64,000 bases of DNA from Aestuariivivens insulae (GTDB lineage: Bacteria; Bacteroidota; Bacteroidia; Flavobacteriales; Flavobacteriaceae): NCBI RefSeq assembly GCF_022662195.1, contig NZ_JAKMCS010000009.1, positions 124,001 through 188,000 of the forward strand, given 5' to 3'. The notes under the pieces were generated by a model. It searched no databases. It had not been told where the DNA came from and saw nothing but the letters and a program-made list of their open reading frames with translations. Positions 17,504 through 27,854 of the stretch are shown piece by piece. The translations under genes and the position numbers were made by a program. Each line of letters starts with the position of its first letter. Positions within the stretch are counted from its first letter, which is position 1.

Positions 17504-18733
17504 TTGAACAAACTTAAAATCTTAAACGACCCAATTTACGGATTTATTACTATACCAAATTCGTTAATTTTCGATTTAATTCAGCATAAATATTTTCAAC
17601 GCTTAAGGCGCATCACCCAAATGGGGATGTCGTATTTGGTTTATCCGGGAGCCCATCACACACGATTTCATCATGCTATAGGATGTGTGTATTTAATGCA
17701 AAGAGCTGTTAATGTGCTTCGTTTTAAGGGGGTTACCATTTCAGAAGAAGAAGAGCAAGGGTTATATGTTGCCATACTTCTGCATGATATTGGTCACGGT
17801 CCTTTTTCGCATGCCATGGAACACAGTATTGCAAATGGCGTCTCCCACGAAGAGATTTCATTGTTATTCATGCAAAAACTTAATGACGAATTTAACTCAA
17901 ATTTAACGCTTGCCATTAAAATCTTTAAGGGCGAGTACCCAAGAAAGTTTATGTGCCAATTGGTTTCCGGGCAATTGGATATGGACCGATCTGACTATTT
18001 AAAACGGGATAGTTTCTATACAGGAGTGGCCGAAGGTAACATTAACAGTGAGCGCTTAATTACCATGTTAAATGTTGTGGACGATGAACTTGTAGTGGAA
18101 GAAAAGGGGATTTACAGTGTTGAAAAATTCCTAATAGCAAGACGGTTTATGTATTGGCAAGTGTATTTGCATAAAACAGGTTTGGTTGCCGAACAATTGT
18201 TGATTAGGGTGTTAAAACGAGCAAAAGAATTGGCTAAAGCTGGGGTTGATTTGCCGTCAAGTCAAGCCCTAAAATTTTTCTTGGAAAATGATATTTCATT
18301 CGAAGACTTTAATGACTCGACCTTACAGGTATTTTCAAAGTTAGACGATTTTGACGTTGTCTCAGCAATGAAAGAATGGCAAAACCAAAACGATTTTGTA
18401 TTGAGCAATCTTTGTAAAATGATTATTAACAGGAACCTCCTCAAGATCAAAATAAAAAAGAAACCTATAAAGCCAACTTCCTTAGCTAAGCAGGTTAGCA
18501 TATTTACTGAAACCTATAATGTATCGAAACCGGAAGCCGAATATTTTGTATTCACCGGAGAGATTTCCAACCAGGCCTATGAGCCCAAAAACAAAAAAAT
18601 TAATATCCTGTATAAATCCGGTAAAATAGAGAACATAGTTAAAGCTTCGGATCAACTTAACTTAAAACCGCTGTCCAAAACAGTTACCAAGTACTATATT
18701 TGCTTTCCTAAAGAAATAACACAATATAATTAA
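17504..18733 (+). CDS. HD-domain phosphohydrolase
   Basis: This 409-aa metal-dependent phosphohydrolase belongs to the HD superfamily, dGTPase/SAMHD1-like. The motifs are in order: HHTRFHHAIG (residues 51-60), the HD pair H94-D95 in LLHDIGHGPFSHAME, and the later aspartate in LDMDRSDYLKRDS. It starts TTG (M-NKLKILNDPIYGFI), with no closer ATG and a good promoter box upstream. The substrate may be dNTPs or another nucleotide. It is divergent from porX and followed by lpxD, which has its own promoter. Confidence 0.9.
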   Translation: MNKLKILNDPIYGFITIPNSLIFDLIQHKYFQRLRRITQMGMSYLVYPGAHHTRFHHAIGCVYLMQRAVNVLRFKGVTISEEEEQGLYVAILLHDIGHGPFSHAMEHSIANGVSHEEISLLFMQKLNDEFNSNLTLAIKIFKGEYPRKFMCQLVSGQLDMDRSDYLKRDSFYTGVAEGNINSERLITMLNVVDDELVVEEKGIYSVEKFLIARRFMYWQVYLHKTGLVAEQLLIRVLKRAKELAKAGVDLPSSQALKFFLENDISFEDFNDSTLQVFSKLDDFDVVSAMKEWQNQNDFVLSNLCKMIINRNLLKIKIKKKPIKPTSLAKQVSIFTETYNVSKPEAEYFVFTGEISNQAYEPKNKKINILYKSGKIENIVKASDQLNLKPLSKTVTKYYICFPKEITQYN

Positions 18734-18805
18734 CAGTCCATTAAATTGTATTTCATTAAGTATAAGTCAAATAGAACAATCCGTTATACTTTGGTACATT
18801 TTTCA

Positions 18806-18813
18806 TATTTTTG
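18806..18813 (+). promoter_or_regulatory. -7 promoter box of the lipid A cluster
   Basis: TATTTTTG matches TAnnTTTG and lies 34 nt before the GTG of lpxD. It probably drives lpxD, lpxC-fabZ, lpxA, efp and the second lpxD. Confidence 0.55.
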
Positions 18814-18847
18814 CGGAAATTAAACTACAACCAACAAACTTAAACGT

Positions 18848-19876
18848 GTGAAATTTACAGCTCAGCAAATAGCAGAAATACTAGAGGGTGATGTTGTAGG
18901 AAATGCTGAAATAGAAGTTTCTAAGCTTTCTAAAATAGAAGAGGGCACCGAAGGTTCTCTTACATTTCTTGCAAACCCCAAGTATACACAATATATATAC
19001 TCTACTAAGGCGTCTATAGCCATTGTAAACAAAACTTTTGAACCAGAATATAATGTCGGGGTTACACTTATAAAAGTAGATGATGCCTATTCTGCATTTT
19101 CTAAAGTGTTGGAGTACTACAATTTGGTAAAACTAAACAAAAGTGGAATTGAACAGCCTTCGTTTATTTCGGAATCTTCAAAATATGGGGATAACGTTTA
19201 TATAGGTGCTTTCTCTTATATAGGAGAAAATGTTGTTTTAGGTAACAATGTGAAAGTTTACCCAAACGTCTATATAGGAGATAATGTAACAGTAGGGGAT
19301 AACACCATTATATTTGCCGGTTCCAAAATTTATTCTGAATGCGTTGTTGGCAACCACTGTGTTATTAACTCTGGGGCCATTATTGGTGCCGATGGTTTTG
19401 GGTTTTCCCCAAACGAAAATGGCGAGTATACTAAGGTGCCACAAACAGGAAACGTTATTCTAGAAGATTTTGTCGATATTGGTGCGGCTACAACTATAGA
19501 TAGAGCCACCTTAGGCTCAACAATTATTAGAAGAGGTGTAAAGCTCGATAACCAAATTCAAATAGCCCATAATGTTGAAATAGGAAAGAATACCGTTATT
19601 GCTGCTCAAACAGGTATTGCAGGTTCCACTAAAATAGGTGAAAACTGCCAAATTGGAGGGCAAGTAGGTATAGTGGGGCATATTTCAATAGGCAATAATG
19701 TGAAAATCCAGGCACAATCCGGAATTATACGAAATGTACAGGACAATGAGGTGTTACAGGGGTCTCCAGCGCTTGGATACGGCGATTTCAATAAGTCGTA
19801 CGTACATTTTAAAAACCTACCTAAGATTGTAAAAAATATTAATGATATAGATAAAAAATTGAATGGGAATAGTTAG
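18848..19876 (+). CDS. lpxD: UDP-3-O-acylglucosamine N-acyltransferase
   Basis: This 342-aa enzyme adds the N-linked hydroxyacyl chain to UDP-3-O-acylglucosamine, the third step of lipid A synthesis. An N-terminal uridine-binding domain (about 1-100, [13 protein letters not shown]) is followed by a left-handed beta-helix of hexapeptide repeats. The acyl-pocket segment GADGFGFSP and the catalytic His in IAHNVEIG are intact. The start is GTG. Its 3' end overlaps lpxC by 14 nt. Confidence 0.95.
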   Translation: MKFTAQQIAEILEGDVVGNAEIEVSKLSKIEEGTEGSLTFLANPKYTQYIYSTKASIAIVNKTFEPEYNVGVTLIKVDDAYSAFSKVLEYYNLVKLNKSGIEQPSFISESSKYGDNVYIGAFSYIGENVVLGNNVKVYPNVYIGDNVTVGDNTIIFAGSKIYSECVVGNHCVINSGAIIGADGFGFSPNENGEYTKVPQTGNVILEDFVDIGAATTIDRATLGSTIIRRGVKLDNQIQIAHNVEIGKNTVIAAQTGIAGSTKIGENCQIGGQVGIVGHISIGNNVKIQAQSGIIRNVQDNEVLQGSPALGYGDFNKSYVHFKNLPKIVKNINDIDKKLNGNS

Positions 19877-21269
19877 TACAGAGGTCAAACAAAAAACCAT
19901 AGAAAAAGAAGTATCTTTAAAGGGAGTTGGCCTGCATACGGGAAAAGACGTTACGTTAACTTTTAAATCTGCTCCAGCAAACTCTGGATTATCCTTTAAG
20001 CGCATAGATTTAGAAGGCGCACCTGTTATTGAAGCAAATGCAAATTATGTAACCAATACACAGCGAGGTACTTGCTTAGAGAAAAACGGCGTGACCATAC
20101 AAACATCAGAACATGTATTGGCGGCATTAGTTGGCTTGGATATAGATAATGCCATCATTGAACTTGATGCTTCAGAGCCACCTATAATGGATGGTTCCTC
20201 AAAGTTTTTTGTAGAAGCCTTGGAAAAAGCGGGTATTGTAGAGCTCGATGCCTTTAGGGAAGAATTTGTGGTTACAGATATTGTTTCCTATACCGATGAA
20301 GAAAACGGTAGTGAAATTTTAATCATGCCAGCTAAAGAGTACCAAATTACCACTATGGTAGATTTTGGAACTAAAGTTTTGGGAACCCAAAATGCTACCT
20401 TAAATAATATTTCAGACTTTAAAAAGGATATTTCAAATTCACGTACATTTAGTTTTTTACATGAAATTGAAATGCTTCTTGAGAATGGATTGATTAAAGG
20501 TGGTGATTTAAACAATGCCATTGTTTATGTAGACAAACCACTAAGTCCTAAAACTATGGACAAGCTAAGGGTTGCCTTCAAAAAGGACAATATAGCGGTA
20601 AAGCCCAATGGTATTTTAGATAATTTAACATTACACCACCCTAACGAAGCTGCCAGACATAAATTATTGGATGTACTTGGCGATTTAGCTTTAATAGGGA
20701 CCAGAATTAGAGGAAAGGTAATAGCTAACAAACCTGGGCATTTTGTAAACACTCAGTTTGCTAAAAAAATGTCTAAGATTATAAAAAATGAAAGGCGAAA
20801 CAATGTTCCAAATATAGATTTAAACCAACAGCCTTTAATGGACATTACCCAAATAATGGCCATGCTGCCCCATAGGCAACCATTCTTATTAATAGACAAG
20901 GTGTTTGAGCTTACCGACAGCCATGTTACGGCGACCAAAAATGTTACCATGAACGAAGAGTTCTTTAAGGGACATTTTCCAGGGGCTCCCGTAATGCCAG
21001 GAGTGCTCATTGTAGAGGCTATGGCACAAACGGGAGGTATTTTAGTATTAAATACAGTACCAGACCCTGAAAATTACTTAACTTTTTTCATGAAAATGGA
21101 CAATGTTAAATTTAAACAAAAAGTAATGCCAGGAGATACCCTAATCTTTAAATGTTCGTTAATAACCCCTATACGTCGAGGTATTTGTCACATGCAAGGT
21201 TATGCTTATGCTAACGGAAAATTGTGTGCAGAGGCAGAACTTATGGCCCAAATCACTAAAGTAAAATAA
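19863..21269 (+). CDS. lpxC/fabZ: bifunctional LpxC deacetylase / FabZ dehydratase fusion
   Basis: This 468-aa fusion has UDP-3-O-acyl-GlcNAc deacetylase at residues 1-310 and 3-hydroxyacyl-ACP dehydratase at about 320-468. LpxC zinc ligands are in TSEHVLAAL and in [11 protein letters not shown] (His and Asp). The FabZ part has [13 protein letters not shown] and the catalytic segment [20 protein letters not shown]. LpxC is the committed step of lipid A synthesis, and FabZ draws on the same hydroxyacyl-ACP pool. The fusion is known in Bacteroidota. It overlaps lpxD by 14 nt and is followed 6 nt later by lpxA. Confidence 0.95.
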   Translation: MGIVSTEVKQKTIEKEVSLKGVGLHTGKDVTLTFKSAPANSGLSFKRIDLEGAPVIEANANYVTNTQRGTCLEKNGVTIQTSEHVLAALVGLDIDNAIIELDASEPPIMDGSSKFFVEALEKAGIVELDAFREEFVVTDIVSYTDEENGSEILIMPAKEYQITTMVDFGTKVLGTQNATLNNISDFKKDISNSRTFSFLHEIEMLLENGLIKGGDLNNAIVYVDKPLSPKTMDKLRVAFKKDNIAVKPNGILDNLTLHHPNEAARHKLLDVLGDLALIGTRIRGKVIANKPGHFVNTQFAKKMSKIIKNERRNNVPNIDLNQQPLMDITQIMAMLPHRQPFLLIDKVFELTDSHVTATKNVTMNEEFFKGHFPGAPVMPGVLIVEAMAQTGGILVLNTVPDPENYLTFFMKMDNVKFKQKVMPGDTLIFKCSLITPIRRGICHMQGYAYANGKLCAEAELMAQITKVK

Positions 21270-21275
21270 TAAAAA

Positions 21276-22061
21276 ATGAATCAACCTTTAGCATACGTAC
21301 ACCCTGGAGCAAAAATCGCAAAAAATGTGGTAATAGAACCCTTTGCAACCATTCACAATAATGTGAAAATAGGAGAGGGTAGTTGGATTGGAAGTAATGT
21401 TACTATTATGGAAGGCGCCCGCATTGGCAAAAATTGTAATATTTTCCCAGGAGCAGTTATTTCGGCAGTACCTCAAGACTTAAAATATAACGACGAGGAA
21501 ACCACTGTTGAAATTGGAGACAATGTAACCATTCGCGAATGCGTTACCATAAACAGGGGAACGGCAGACCGTATGAAGACGGTTATTGGCGACAATTGTT
21601 TAATTATGGCCTATTGCCATATAGCCCATGATTGTATTGTGGGGAACAATTGTATTTTTTCCAATAACAGTACATTGGCAGGGCATATCACCATAGGTGA
21701 TTATGTAGTATTGGCAGGTATGACCGCTGTGCATCAATTTTGTTCCATTGGTAACCATGCCTTTGTAACAGGAGGATCCTTGGTTAGAAAAGATGTACCT
21801 CCGTTTGTTAAAGCGGCCAGAGAACCATTATCGTATGTAGGGATCAACTCTGTGGGATTGCGAAGAAGAGGATTTACTTCGGACAAGATAAGGGAAATAC
21901 AAAACATTTTTAGGATACTTTATCAAAAGAACTACAACAATACCCAAGCTTCAGAAATCATAGAAGCCGAAATGGAAGCCACTCCAGAGCGAGATGAAAT
22001 ACTTCAATTCATCAAAAATTCGCACCGTGGTATTATGAAGGGATATTTTAAATCAAATTAA
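21276..22061 (+). CDS. lpxA: UDP-N-acetylglucosamine acyltransferase
   Basis: This 261-aa left-handed beta-helix acyltransferase transfers a hydroxyacyl chain from ACP to UDP-GlcNAc, the first step of lipid A synthesis. The N-terminal hexapeptide repeats (IHNNVKIGEGSWIGSNV) and the catalytic His in AYCHIAHDCIVGNN are intact. The C-terminal helical domain (SVGLRRRGFTSDKIREIQ) matches LpxA. The gene sits in the operon with 6-nt and 5-nt spacers to its neighbours. Confidence 0.95.
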   Translation: MNQPLAYVHPGAKIAKNVVIEPFATIHNNVKIGEGSWIGSNVTIMEGARIGKNCNIFPGAVISAVPQDLKYNDEETTVEIGDNVTIRECVTINRGTADRMKTVIGDNCLIMAYCHIAHDCIVGNNCIFSNNSTLAGHITIGDYVVLAGMTAVHQFCSIGNHAFVTGGSLVRKDVPPFVKAAREPLSYVGINSVGLRRRGFTSDKIREIQNIFRILYQKNYNNTQASEIIEAEMEATPERDEILQFIKNSHRGIMKGYFKSN

Positions 22062-22066
22062 TTATA

Positions 22067-22633
22067 ATGGCAAGTACAAGCGATATTAGAAACGGTTTAT
22101 GCATTAGGTATAACCACGATATTTTTAAGATTATTGAATTTTTACATGTTAAGCCCGGTAAAGGCCCAGCGTTTGTAAGAACCAAATTAAAAAGCGTCAC
22201 AACAGGAAAGGTTATTGATAACACCTTTTCTGCAGGACATAAAATCGAAGATGTTCGTGTAGAAACACATAAATTCCAGTTTTTGTACAATGATGGTGAA
22301 TACTATCATTTTATGAATACTGAAGATTATACGCAAATCCAATTATTGGAAGCTGCTCTGGACAGACCAGATTTAATGAAAGAAGGTGAAGTCGTAACCG
22401 TTTTAATCAATACTGAAGATAACATGCCGCTTTCTGTTGAAATGCCTGCCAGTGTTATATTAGAAGTTACCCATACAGAGCCAGGTGTAAAAGGCAATAC
22501 AGCAACCAATGCTACAAAGCCTGCAACTGTAGAAACTGGAGCCGAAGTTAATGTGCCACTTTTCATTAACGAAGGTGATAAGATTAAGATTGAAACTGAA
22601 AAAGGAACCTACAAAGAACGTATTAAAGAATAA
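22067..22633 (+). CDS. efp: translation elongation factor P
   Basis: This 188-aa factor helps ribosomes through polyproline stretches. The KOW-like N-terminal domain carries the loop HVKPGKGPAF, whose tip lysine is about K32 (where E. coli is beta-lysylated). Two OB-type domains follow. The loop has Lys and an adjacent Pro, so modification type cannot be read from the sequence. No epmA/epmB or earP gene is in the window. It lies within the lipid A operon, 5 nt after lpxA. Confidence 0.95.
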   Translation: MASTSDIRNGLCIRYNHDIFKIIEFLHVKPGKGPAFVRTKLKSVTTGKVIDNTFSAGHKIEDVRVETHKFQFLYNDGEYYHFMNTEDYTQIQLLEAALDRPDLMKEGEVVTVLINTEDNMPLSVEMPASVILEVTHTEPGVKGNTATNATKPATVETGAEVNVPLFINEGDKIKIETEKGTYKERIKE

Positions 22634-22639
22634 TGAAAT

Positions 22640-22668
22640 CTGGTCGCTGAGGTTTTCGAAGCGAACTT
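22640..22668. repeat. decayed palindromic repeat between efp and the second lpxD
   Basis: TCGCT…AGCGA arms around a TTTTCGA centre resemble the palindromic repeats scattered in this genome (GTCGCTGAG…CGAAGCGA type). It is short and degenerate. Confidence 0.4.
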
Positions 22669-22674
22669 ATACAT

Positions 22675-23616
22675 ATGAAATTCCCAAAGCAATACACTTT
22701 AAAACAAATTGCGCAATTGATTGATTGTCAATTTGTGGGTTCAGATGATTTTCCTGTATTGGGCATGAATGAAATTCATGTTGTAGAGCCAGGAGATATC
22801 GTGTTTGTAGACCACCCCAAGTATTATGATAAGGCTTTAAATTCTGCAGCAACCACTATTTTGATAAACAAAGATGTAGATTGCCCTCGAGGCAAAGCCT
22901 TGCTTGTTAGTGATGATCCTTTTAGGGATTTTAATAAACTAACAAAACATTTTAAACCATTTCAACCTGCAAACAAGGCCATTTCTAATTCTGCTATAAT
23001 AGGAGAGAATACCATTATTCAACCAAATTGTTTTATTGGTAATAATGTGGTTATAGGTAGTAATTGCGTTATTCATCCTAATGTATCTATTTATGATGAT
23101 ACTATTATAGGTGACAACGTTGTAATTCATGCAGGTAGCGTTTTAGGAGCAAGTGCCTTTTATTATAAAAATCGCCCAGAGGGATTCGATCAGTTATTAT
23201 CTGGAGGTAGAGTGGTTATAAAAAATAACGTGCACATAGGTGCTTTATGTACCATAGACCGTGGTGTTACAGGAGACACCATTATTGAAGAAGGCTCCAA
23301 ATTGGATAACCAAATTCAAATAGGGCACGACACAGTTGTGGGGAAAAAGTGTTTAATCGCATCCCAAACCGGTATTGCGGGATGTGTTGTTATTGAAGAT
23401 GAAGTGACCATTTGGGGGCAAGTGGGAAGTACCAGTGGTGTGACAATTGGCAAAAAGGCCGTAATATTAGCACAATCTGGTATTAGTAAATCCTTGGAAG
23501 GCCATAAAACCTATTTTGGATATCCTGCCGAAGAGTCTAGGACAAAACTTAAGGAATTGGCCTCTTTAAAACAAATTCCGCAATTAATTAAAAAAATTAA
23601 GGAACTGGATAAATAA
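22675..23616 (+). CDS. LpxD-like acyltransferase paralogue
   Basis: This 313-aa second LpxD-family protein has an N-terminal domain starting KFPKQYTLKQIAQLIDC, then a hexapeptide beta-helix. The catalytic-type His is kept in IGHDTVVG. Where the first LpxD has GADGFGF, this copy has GASAFYYKN, so the region shaping acyl-chain choice differs. It also lacks some C-terminal residues. It may use another acyl chain or another sugar nucleotide. It lies 41 bp after efp, so it is likely the last gene of the cluster. Confidence 0.85.
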   Translation: MKFPKQYTLKQIAQLIDCQFVGSDDFPVLGMNEIHVVEPGDIVFVDHPKYYDKALNSAATTILINKDVDCPRGKALLVSDDPFRDFNKLTKHFKPFQPANKAISNSAIIGENTIIQPNCFIGNNVVIGSNCVIHPNVSIYDDTIIGDNVVIHAGSVLGASAFYYKNRPEGFDQLLSGGRVVIKNNVHIGALCTIDRGVTGDTIIEEGSKLDNQIQIGHDTVVGKKCLIASQTGIAGCVVIEDEVTIWGQVGSTSGVTIGKKAVILAQSGISKSLEGHKTYFGYPAEESRTKLKELASLKQIPQLIKKIKELDK

Positions 23617-23651
23617 TAGCATTTATACTTTATTAAAATAAATTGATACCT

Positions 23652-23659
23652 TACTTTTG
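23652..23659 (+). promoter_or_regulatory. -7 promoter box of sucD
   Basis: TACTTTTG matches TAnnTTTG and lies upstream of the ATG at 23693. It overlaps the longer frame that opens at 23657, so it supports the internal start. Confidence 0.55.
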
Positions 23660-23692
23660 TGGGGTATTTATAATTCAAGAAAAACTAAATTT

Positions 23693-24565
23693 ATGAGCGT
23701 TTTAGTTAATAAAGATTCAAAAATAATAGTACAAGGATTTACTGGTAGCGAAGGGACATTTCATGCCAGTCAAATGATAGAATACGGTACCAATGTGGTT
23801 GGTGGTGTAACTCCAGGAAAAGGCGGGCAAACCCATTTAGATAAACCGGTGTTTAACACCGTAAAAGAAGCTGTAGAGCAAGTTGGTGCAGATACTACCA
23901 TTATTTTTGTACCACCTGCATTCGCTGCCGATGCCATTATGGAAGCAGCCGATGCTGGTATTAAAGTGATTATAACCATTACAGAAGGTATTCCTGTAGC
24001 CGATATGATTACGGCTTCAAATTATATTAAAACAAAAGACTGTCGCTTAATAGGGCCTAACTGCCCGGGAGTAATTACTCCAGAAGAAGCTAAAGTTGGT
24101 ATTATGCCAGGTTTTGTATTCAAAAAAGGAAAAGTAGGTATTGTTTCTAAATCGGGAACATTAACTTATGAAGCTGCCGATCAAGTGGTAAAGCAAGGAT
24201 TAGGGATTACAACAGCCATAGGGATTGGTGGTGACCCAATAATTGGAACAACGACTAAGGACGCTGTGGAATTATTAATTAACGACCCAGAAACCGAAGC
24301 TGTAGTGATGATCGGTGAAATAGGTGGTCAGTTAGAAGCCGATGCTGCCAACTGGTATAAGGAAAGTGGGAGTAAAAAGCCTATCGTTGGTTTTATAGCT
24401 GGCGAAACCGCTCCAGCTGGACGTACCATGGGACATGCAGGAGCCATTGTTGGTGGTAGTGACGATACAGCGCAAGCTAAGAAAAAGATTATGAGTGCCT
24501 GTGGTATCCATGTTGTGGATTCTCCTGCCGAAATTGGTAAAAAAGTAGCCGAAGTATTGGCTTAA
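23693..24565 (+). CDS. sucD: succinate-CoA ligase, alpha subunit
   Basis: This 290-aa subunit of the TCA-cycle enzyme makes ATP or GTP from succinyl-CoA. The CoA-binding Rossmann domain begins [13 protein letters not shown]. The phosphorylated active-site histidine lies in [11 protein letters not shown] near the C-terminus. I start at [10 protein letters not shown] (23693), because the longer frame overlaps the promoter box and adds a non-family N-terminus. The beta subunit sucC is not adjacent. A terminator follows. Confidence 0.95.
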   Translation: MSVLVNKDSKIIVQGFTGSEGTFHASQMIEYGTNVVGGVTPGKGGQTHLDKPVFNTVKEAVEQVGADTTIIFVPPAFAADAIMEAADAGIKVIITITEGIPVADMITASNYIKTKDCRLIGPNCPGVITPEEAKVGIMPGFVFKKGKVGIVSKSGTLTYEAADQVVKQGLGITTAIGIGGDPIIGTTTKDAVELLINDPETEAVVMIGEIGGQLEADAANWYKESGSKKPIVGFIAGETAPAGRTMGHAGAIVGGSDDTAQAKKKIMSACGIHVVDSPAEIGKKVAEVLA

Positions 24566-24581
24566 TAAAATATTACAACAC

Positions 24582-24620
24582 CGATAAAAGCCTCACATTT
24601 TTGTGGGGTTTTTTATTTTA
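24582..24620 (+). terminator. terminator after sucD (copy 1 of a duplicated spacer)
   Basis: CCTCAC…GTGGGG stem with a short T loop and a following T run. The segment 24591-24618 is identical in sequence to 27827-27854 downstream of the M16 gene, and weaker similarity continues for about 30 bp. Confidence 0.8.
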
Positions 24621-24838
24621 TAAAACTTTGTAATAAATTATATGATAAAATAGGTTGGTCCATACTAAAATGGTGTGACATATAATGTTAGTACCTCTGT
24701 AGTTTAAAATCTTACAGATATTGAAATTCAAACAACATAGAGTATTGATGCATGAATTGTAAAAAATATTATATAATTTAGTTGCGTATTCTTATTTAGA
24801 GTATAGATTTTTATTACAAACCCAAATCATCATCAATC

Positions 24839-27778
24839 ATGAAACATTTCAAAGTTTTTTATTTATTATTGGTTTTAACAGTCATTTCCTGTAAAAGGGA
24901 AACTACGCCTAAGACCCTTACCGAAACACACACAGACTTAAACGGATTTACCTATGAAACAGTAATAAACGACCCGACAGGCTTGCGCTTATATACGCTG
25001 GATAATGGAATGAAGGTTTATTTGAGTAGAAATACAGATGAACCTAAAATACAAACTTTTATACCGGTTAGAACGGGTTCGATTTACGATCCATCAGACA
25101 ATACAGGCCTTGCTCATTATCTAGAACATATGGTTTTTAAAGGAACTGATGAGATTGGCACCCAAGATTGGGACAAAGAACAAGTTTTGCTTGGTCAAAT
25201 TTCAGATCTGTTTGAAATGCACAAAGCAGAAACAGACAGCATTAAGAAAACAGCGATCTATAGAAAAATAGATAGTGTATCTTATGTGGCATCTAAATTA
25301 ACAATTGCTAATGAATACGATAAAATGATAAGTTCATTAGGTGCTGAAGAAGCAAATGCTTGGACTTCAGATGAAGAAACTGTTTATCTATGTGAAATCC
25401 CATCTAACGAATTGGATAAATGGTTAAAATTAGAGAGCGAACGCTTTAGTCAGTTGGTTCTTAGGCTGTTTCATACAGAGCTGGAAGCTGTTTACGAAGA
25501 ATTTAACATGGGACAGGACGATGACAGTGAAAGGGCGTTATATGCCTTGTTAGAAAATTTATTTCCCAAACATCCTTATGGTCAGAAAACAGTTATAGGA
25601 ACTTCAAAACACCTAAAGAATCCGTCAATGGTTTCTCTACATGACTATTTTGAAAAATACTATGTACCGAATAATATGGCAGTGATATTAGTTGGGGATA
25701 TTGAATTCGATAAAACGATTAAAAAAATTAATGACGCTTTTGGAAATTATAAAAGAAGAGAAATAACATTTCCTGAAAGGCCAACAGAAGAACCAATAAC
25801 TACTGTTATAGAAAAAGATGTTTACGGGCCAGAGGAAGAAGGTGTTAGTCTGGCTTTTAGGTCTGAAGGTGTAGGTTCCAATGAAGAAAAATACCTAACC
25901 TTGATCAATATGATATTAAATAACAGTGAGGCTGGTTTAATAGATGTCAACCTTAATCAAAAGCAACAAGTTCAGCAAGCGGGATGTTATACCTATTTCC
26001 TAAACGATTATGGCATGCATACATTTTATGGACAACCTAAATCTAACCAAACCTTAGAAGAAGTCAAAAATTTAATTATCGCTCAAATTGAAGAATTTAA
26101 GAAAGGTAATTTTGATGAGTGGATGCTCGAAGCAGTAATAAACGATATGAAATTATCTCAAATTAATCAATATGAAAATACTACTGCTGTAGCTTTTGCA
26201 TATGTAAATGCTTTTATACATTATCAAAATTGGGAAGACCAAGTTAAGCAATTAGATGAGCTAAGAAAGATTTCTAAACAAGAGCTTGTAGATTTTGCCA
26301 ATAAGTTTTACAGAGACAACTATGTTGTGGTTTACAAAAGACAAGGGAAAGCAAAAAATATCGTAAAAGTTCGAAACCCAGAGATTACACCAATTGAGCT
26401 CAACAGAGACAAACAATCCGAATTCAATAAAAAATTTAATGAGATCGGTGTTCAGGAAATTCAGCCCCAAACAGTCAATTTTCATAAGGCAATCAATAAA
26501 AAACAAACCCAAAATGGGATAGAAGTTTCATATATCGAAAACAAAGTAAATGATTTAGCCAGCTTATATTTTATTTTTGATATGGGGAGCGACAATGATA
26601 AAAAACTAAAACACGTTGTGGGCTATGCAGAATATTTAGGCACAGATACTTATTCGCCCGAAGAATTGAAAAAGGAGTTTTACAAATTAGGTGTCAACTA
26701 CGGTGTTAGTATTAGTAGCGATAAATTGCATGTTTATTTAAGTGGTTTATCCGAAAACTTAGATAAGGGCTTGAAGTTGCTGGAACACTTGTGGACAAAT
26801 GCTATAGCAAACCAAGAAACATATAATAAGTACGTACAAAATATTGGCAAGCAAAGGGAAGATGGGAAGACAGATAAAGAAAATATACTTTTTAACGGGT
26901 TGAAAAACTATAGTCTGTTCGGCGAAAGTTCCCGCTTAAGGGATATTTACACTATGCAGGAGTTAAAAGACCTCGATCCAAATGACTTGGTAGCAACCTT
27001 TAAAAATCTTAAAAACTATAAACAGCGCTTATTTTATTATGGAAATGATATAGAGAATGTCATTACCTCTGTGGAGATTAATCATAGCATACCAAAAACA
27101 TTAAAAGCTCATCCACCCAAGAAGATTTACAAGGAAAAAGAAACGGGAGGAAATGTGTATTTTGTAGATTATGATATGGTTCAGACTGAAATGCTGTTTG
27201 TTTCTAAAGGAGAGGTGTTTCATCCAGATAATTTAGCAGCTTCTGCATTGTTCAACTCTTATTTTGGAAATGGATTATCATCTATTGTTTTTCAAGAAAT
27301 AAGAGAATCTAAATCATTAGCCTATAGTGCATATGCAGATTACAGTATTGCCGAAGAGAAAGACAAGCCAAATTACCTTACCGCTTATATCGGTACACAG
27401 GCAAACAAAATGCATGAGGCAGTAGATGCAATGATGGAATTAATGACCAACATGCCATATGCAGAAAAACAGTTTGAAGCCGCTAAAGAATCTATACTTA
27501 AAATATTAGCTGCGCATCGCATTAACAAAGCAGGTGTTTTCTGGGAATATGAACGACTAAAAAAGAGAGGCTCATCAGAGGACATGCGAAAAAAAATGTA
27601 TAATCAGATCAAGCAAATGAGCTTTAAAGATTTGCAAAAGTTTTTTAATGAAAACATTAAAGGAAAAGATTATGACATCCTTGTTATTGGTAACAAAAAA
27701 GATGTAGATATGAGCACTCTAAAAAAGCTGGGAGAAATTAAAGAAATGGATGTTGATTATTTGTTTAATTATGAATAG
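24839..27778 (+). CDS. M16-family zinc metallopeptidase, lipoprotein
   Basis: This 979-aa, two-half M16 peptidase has a lipoprotein signal (lipid-modified Cys about residue 18 in VISCKRE), so it is probably tethered in the periplasm or at an outer surface. The zinc motif HxxEH is H93-Y-L-E96-H97, with the distal Glu in LEAVYEEFN. The second half (about 530-979) lacks the zinc motif, as in the substrate-clamping half of the family. M16 enzymes digest short peptides inside a closed chamber. The gene stands alone between two near-identical terminators. Confidence 0.92.
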   Translation: MKHFKVFYLLLVLTVISCKRETTPKTLTETHTDLNGFTYETVINDPTGLRLYTLDNGMKVYLSRNTDEPKIQTFIPVRTGSIYDPSDNTGLAHYLEHMVFKGTDEIGTQDWDKEQVLLGQISDLFEMHKAETDSIKKTAIYRKIDSVSYVASKLTIANEYDKMISSLGAEEANAWTSDEETVYLCEIPSNELDKWLKLESERFSQLVLRLFHTELEAVYEEFNMGQDDDSERALYALLENLFPKHPYGQKTVIGTSKHLKNPSMVSLHDYFEKYYVPNNMAVILVGDIEFDKTIKKINDAFGNYKRREITFPERPTEEPITTVIEKDVYGPEEEGVSLAFRSEGVGSNEEKYLTLINMILNNSEAGLIDVNLNQKQQVQQAGCYTYFLNDYGMHTFYGQPKSNQTLEEVKNLIIAQIEEFKKGNFDEWMLEAVINDMKLSQINQYENTTAVAFAYVNAFIHYQNWEDQVKQLDELRKISKQELVDFANKFYRDNYVVVYKRQGKAKNIVKVRNPEITPIELNRDKQSEFNKKFNEIGVQEIQPQTVNFHKAINKKQTQNGIEVSYIENKVNDLASLYFIFDMGSDNDKKLKHVVGYAEYLGTDTYSPEELKKEFYKLGVNYGVSISSDKLHVYLSGLSENLDKGLKLLEHLWTNAIANQETYNKYVQNIGKQREDGKTDKENILFNGLKNYSLFGESSRLRDIYTMQELKDLDPNDLVATFKNLKNYKQRLFYYGNDIENVITSVEINHSIPKTLKAHPPKKIYKEKETGGNVYFVDYDMVQTEMLFVSKGEVFHPDNLAASALFNSYFGNGLSSIVFQEIRESKSLAYSAYADYSIAEEKDKPNYLTAYIGTQANKMHEAVDAMMELMTNMPYAEKQFEAAKESILKILAAHRINKAGVFWEYERLKKRGSSEDMRKKMYNQIKQMSFKDLQKFFNENIKGKDYDILVIGNKKDVDMSTLKKLGEIKEMDVDYLFNYE

Positions 27779-27821
27779 CCAGAGCCAATAATATTGTAAA
27801 GGTTCTTTTTTGTACCCTTAT

Positions 27822-27854
27822 AAAAACCTCACATTTTTGTGGGGTTTTTTATTT
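27822..27854 (+). terminator. terminator after the M16 peptidase (copy 2)
   Basis: The same CCTCAC…GTGGGG hairpin plus T run as after sucD. It ends the M16 transcript, and the fabG promoter begins within its tail. Confidence 0.8.

Noticed and set aside
23657-23692. Longer start of sucD
   Set aside because: It would overlap the TACTTTTG promoter box; the family begins at the downstream Met.
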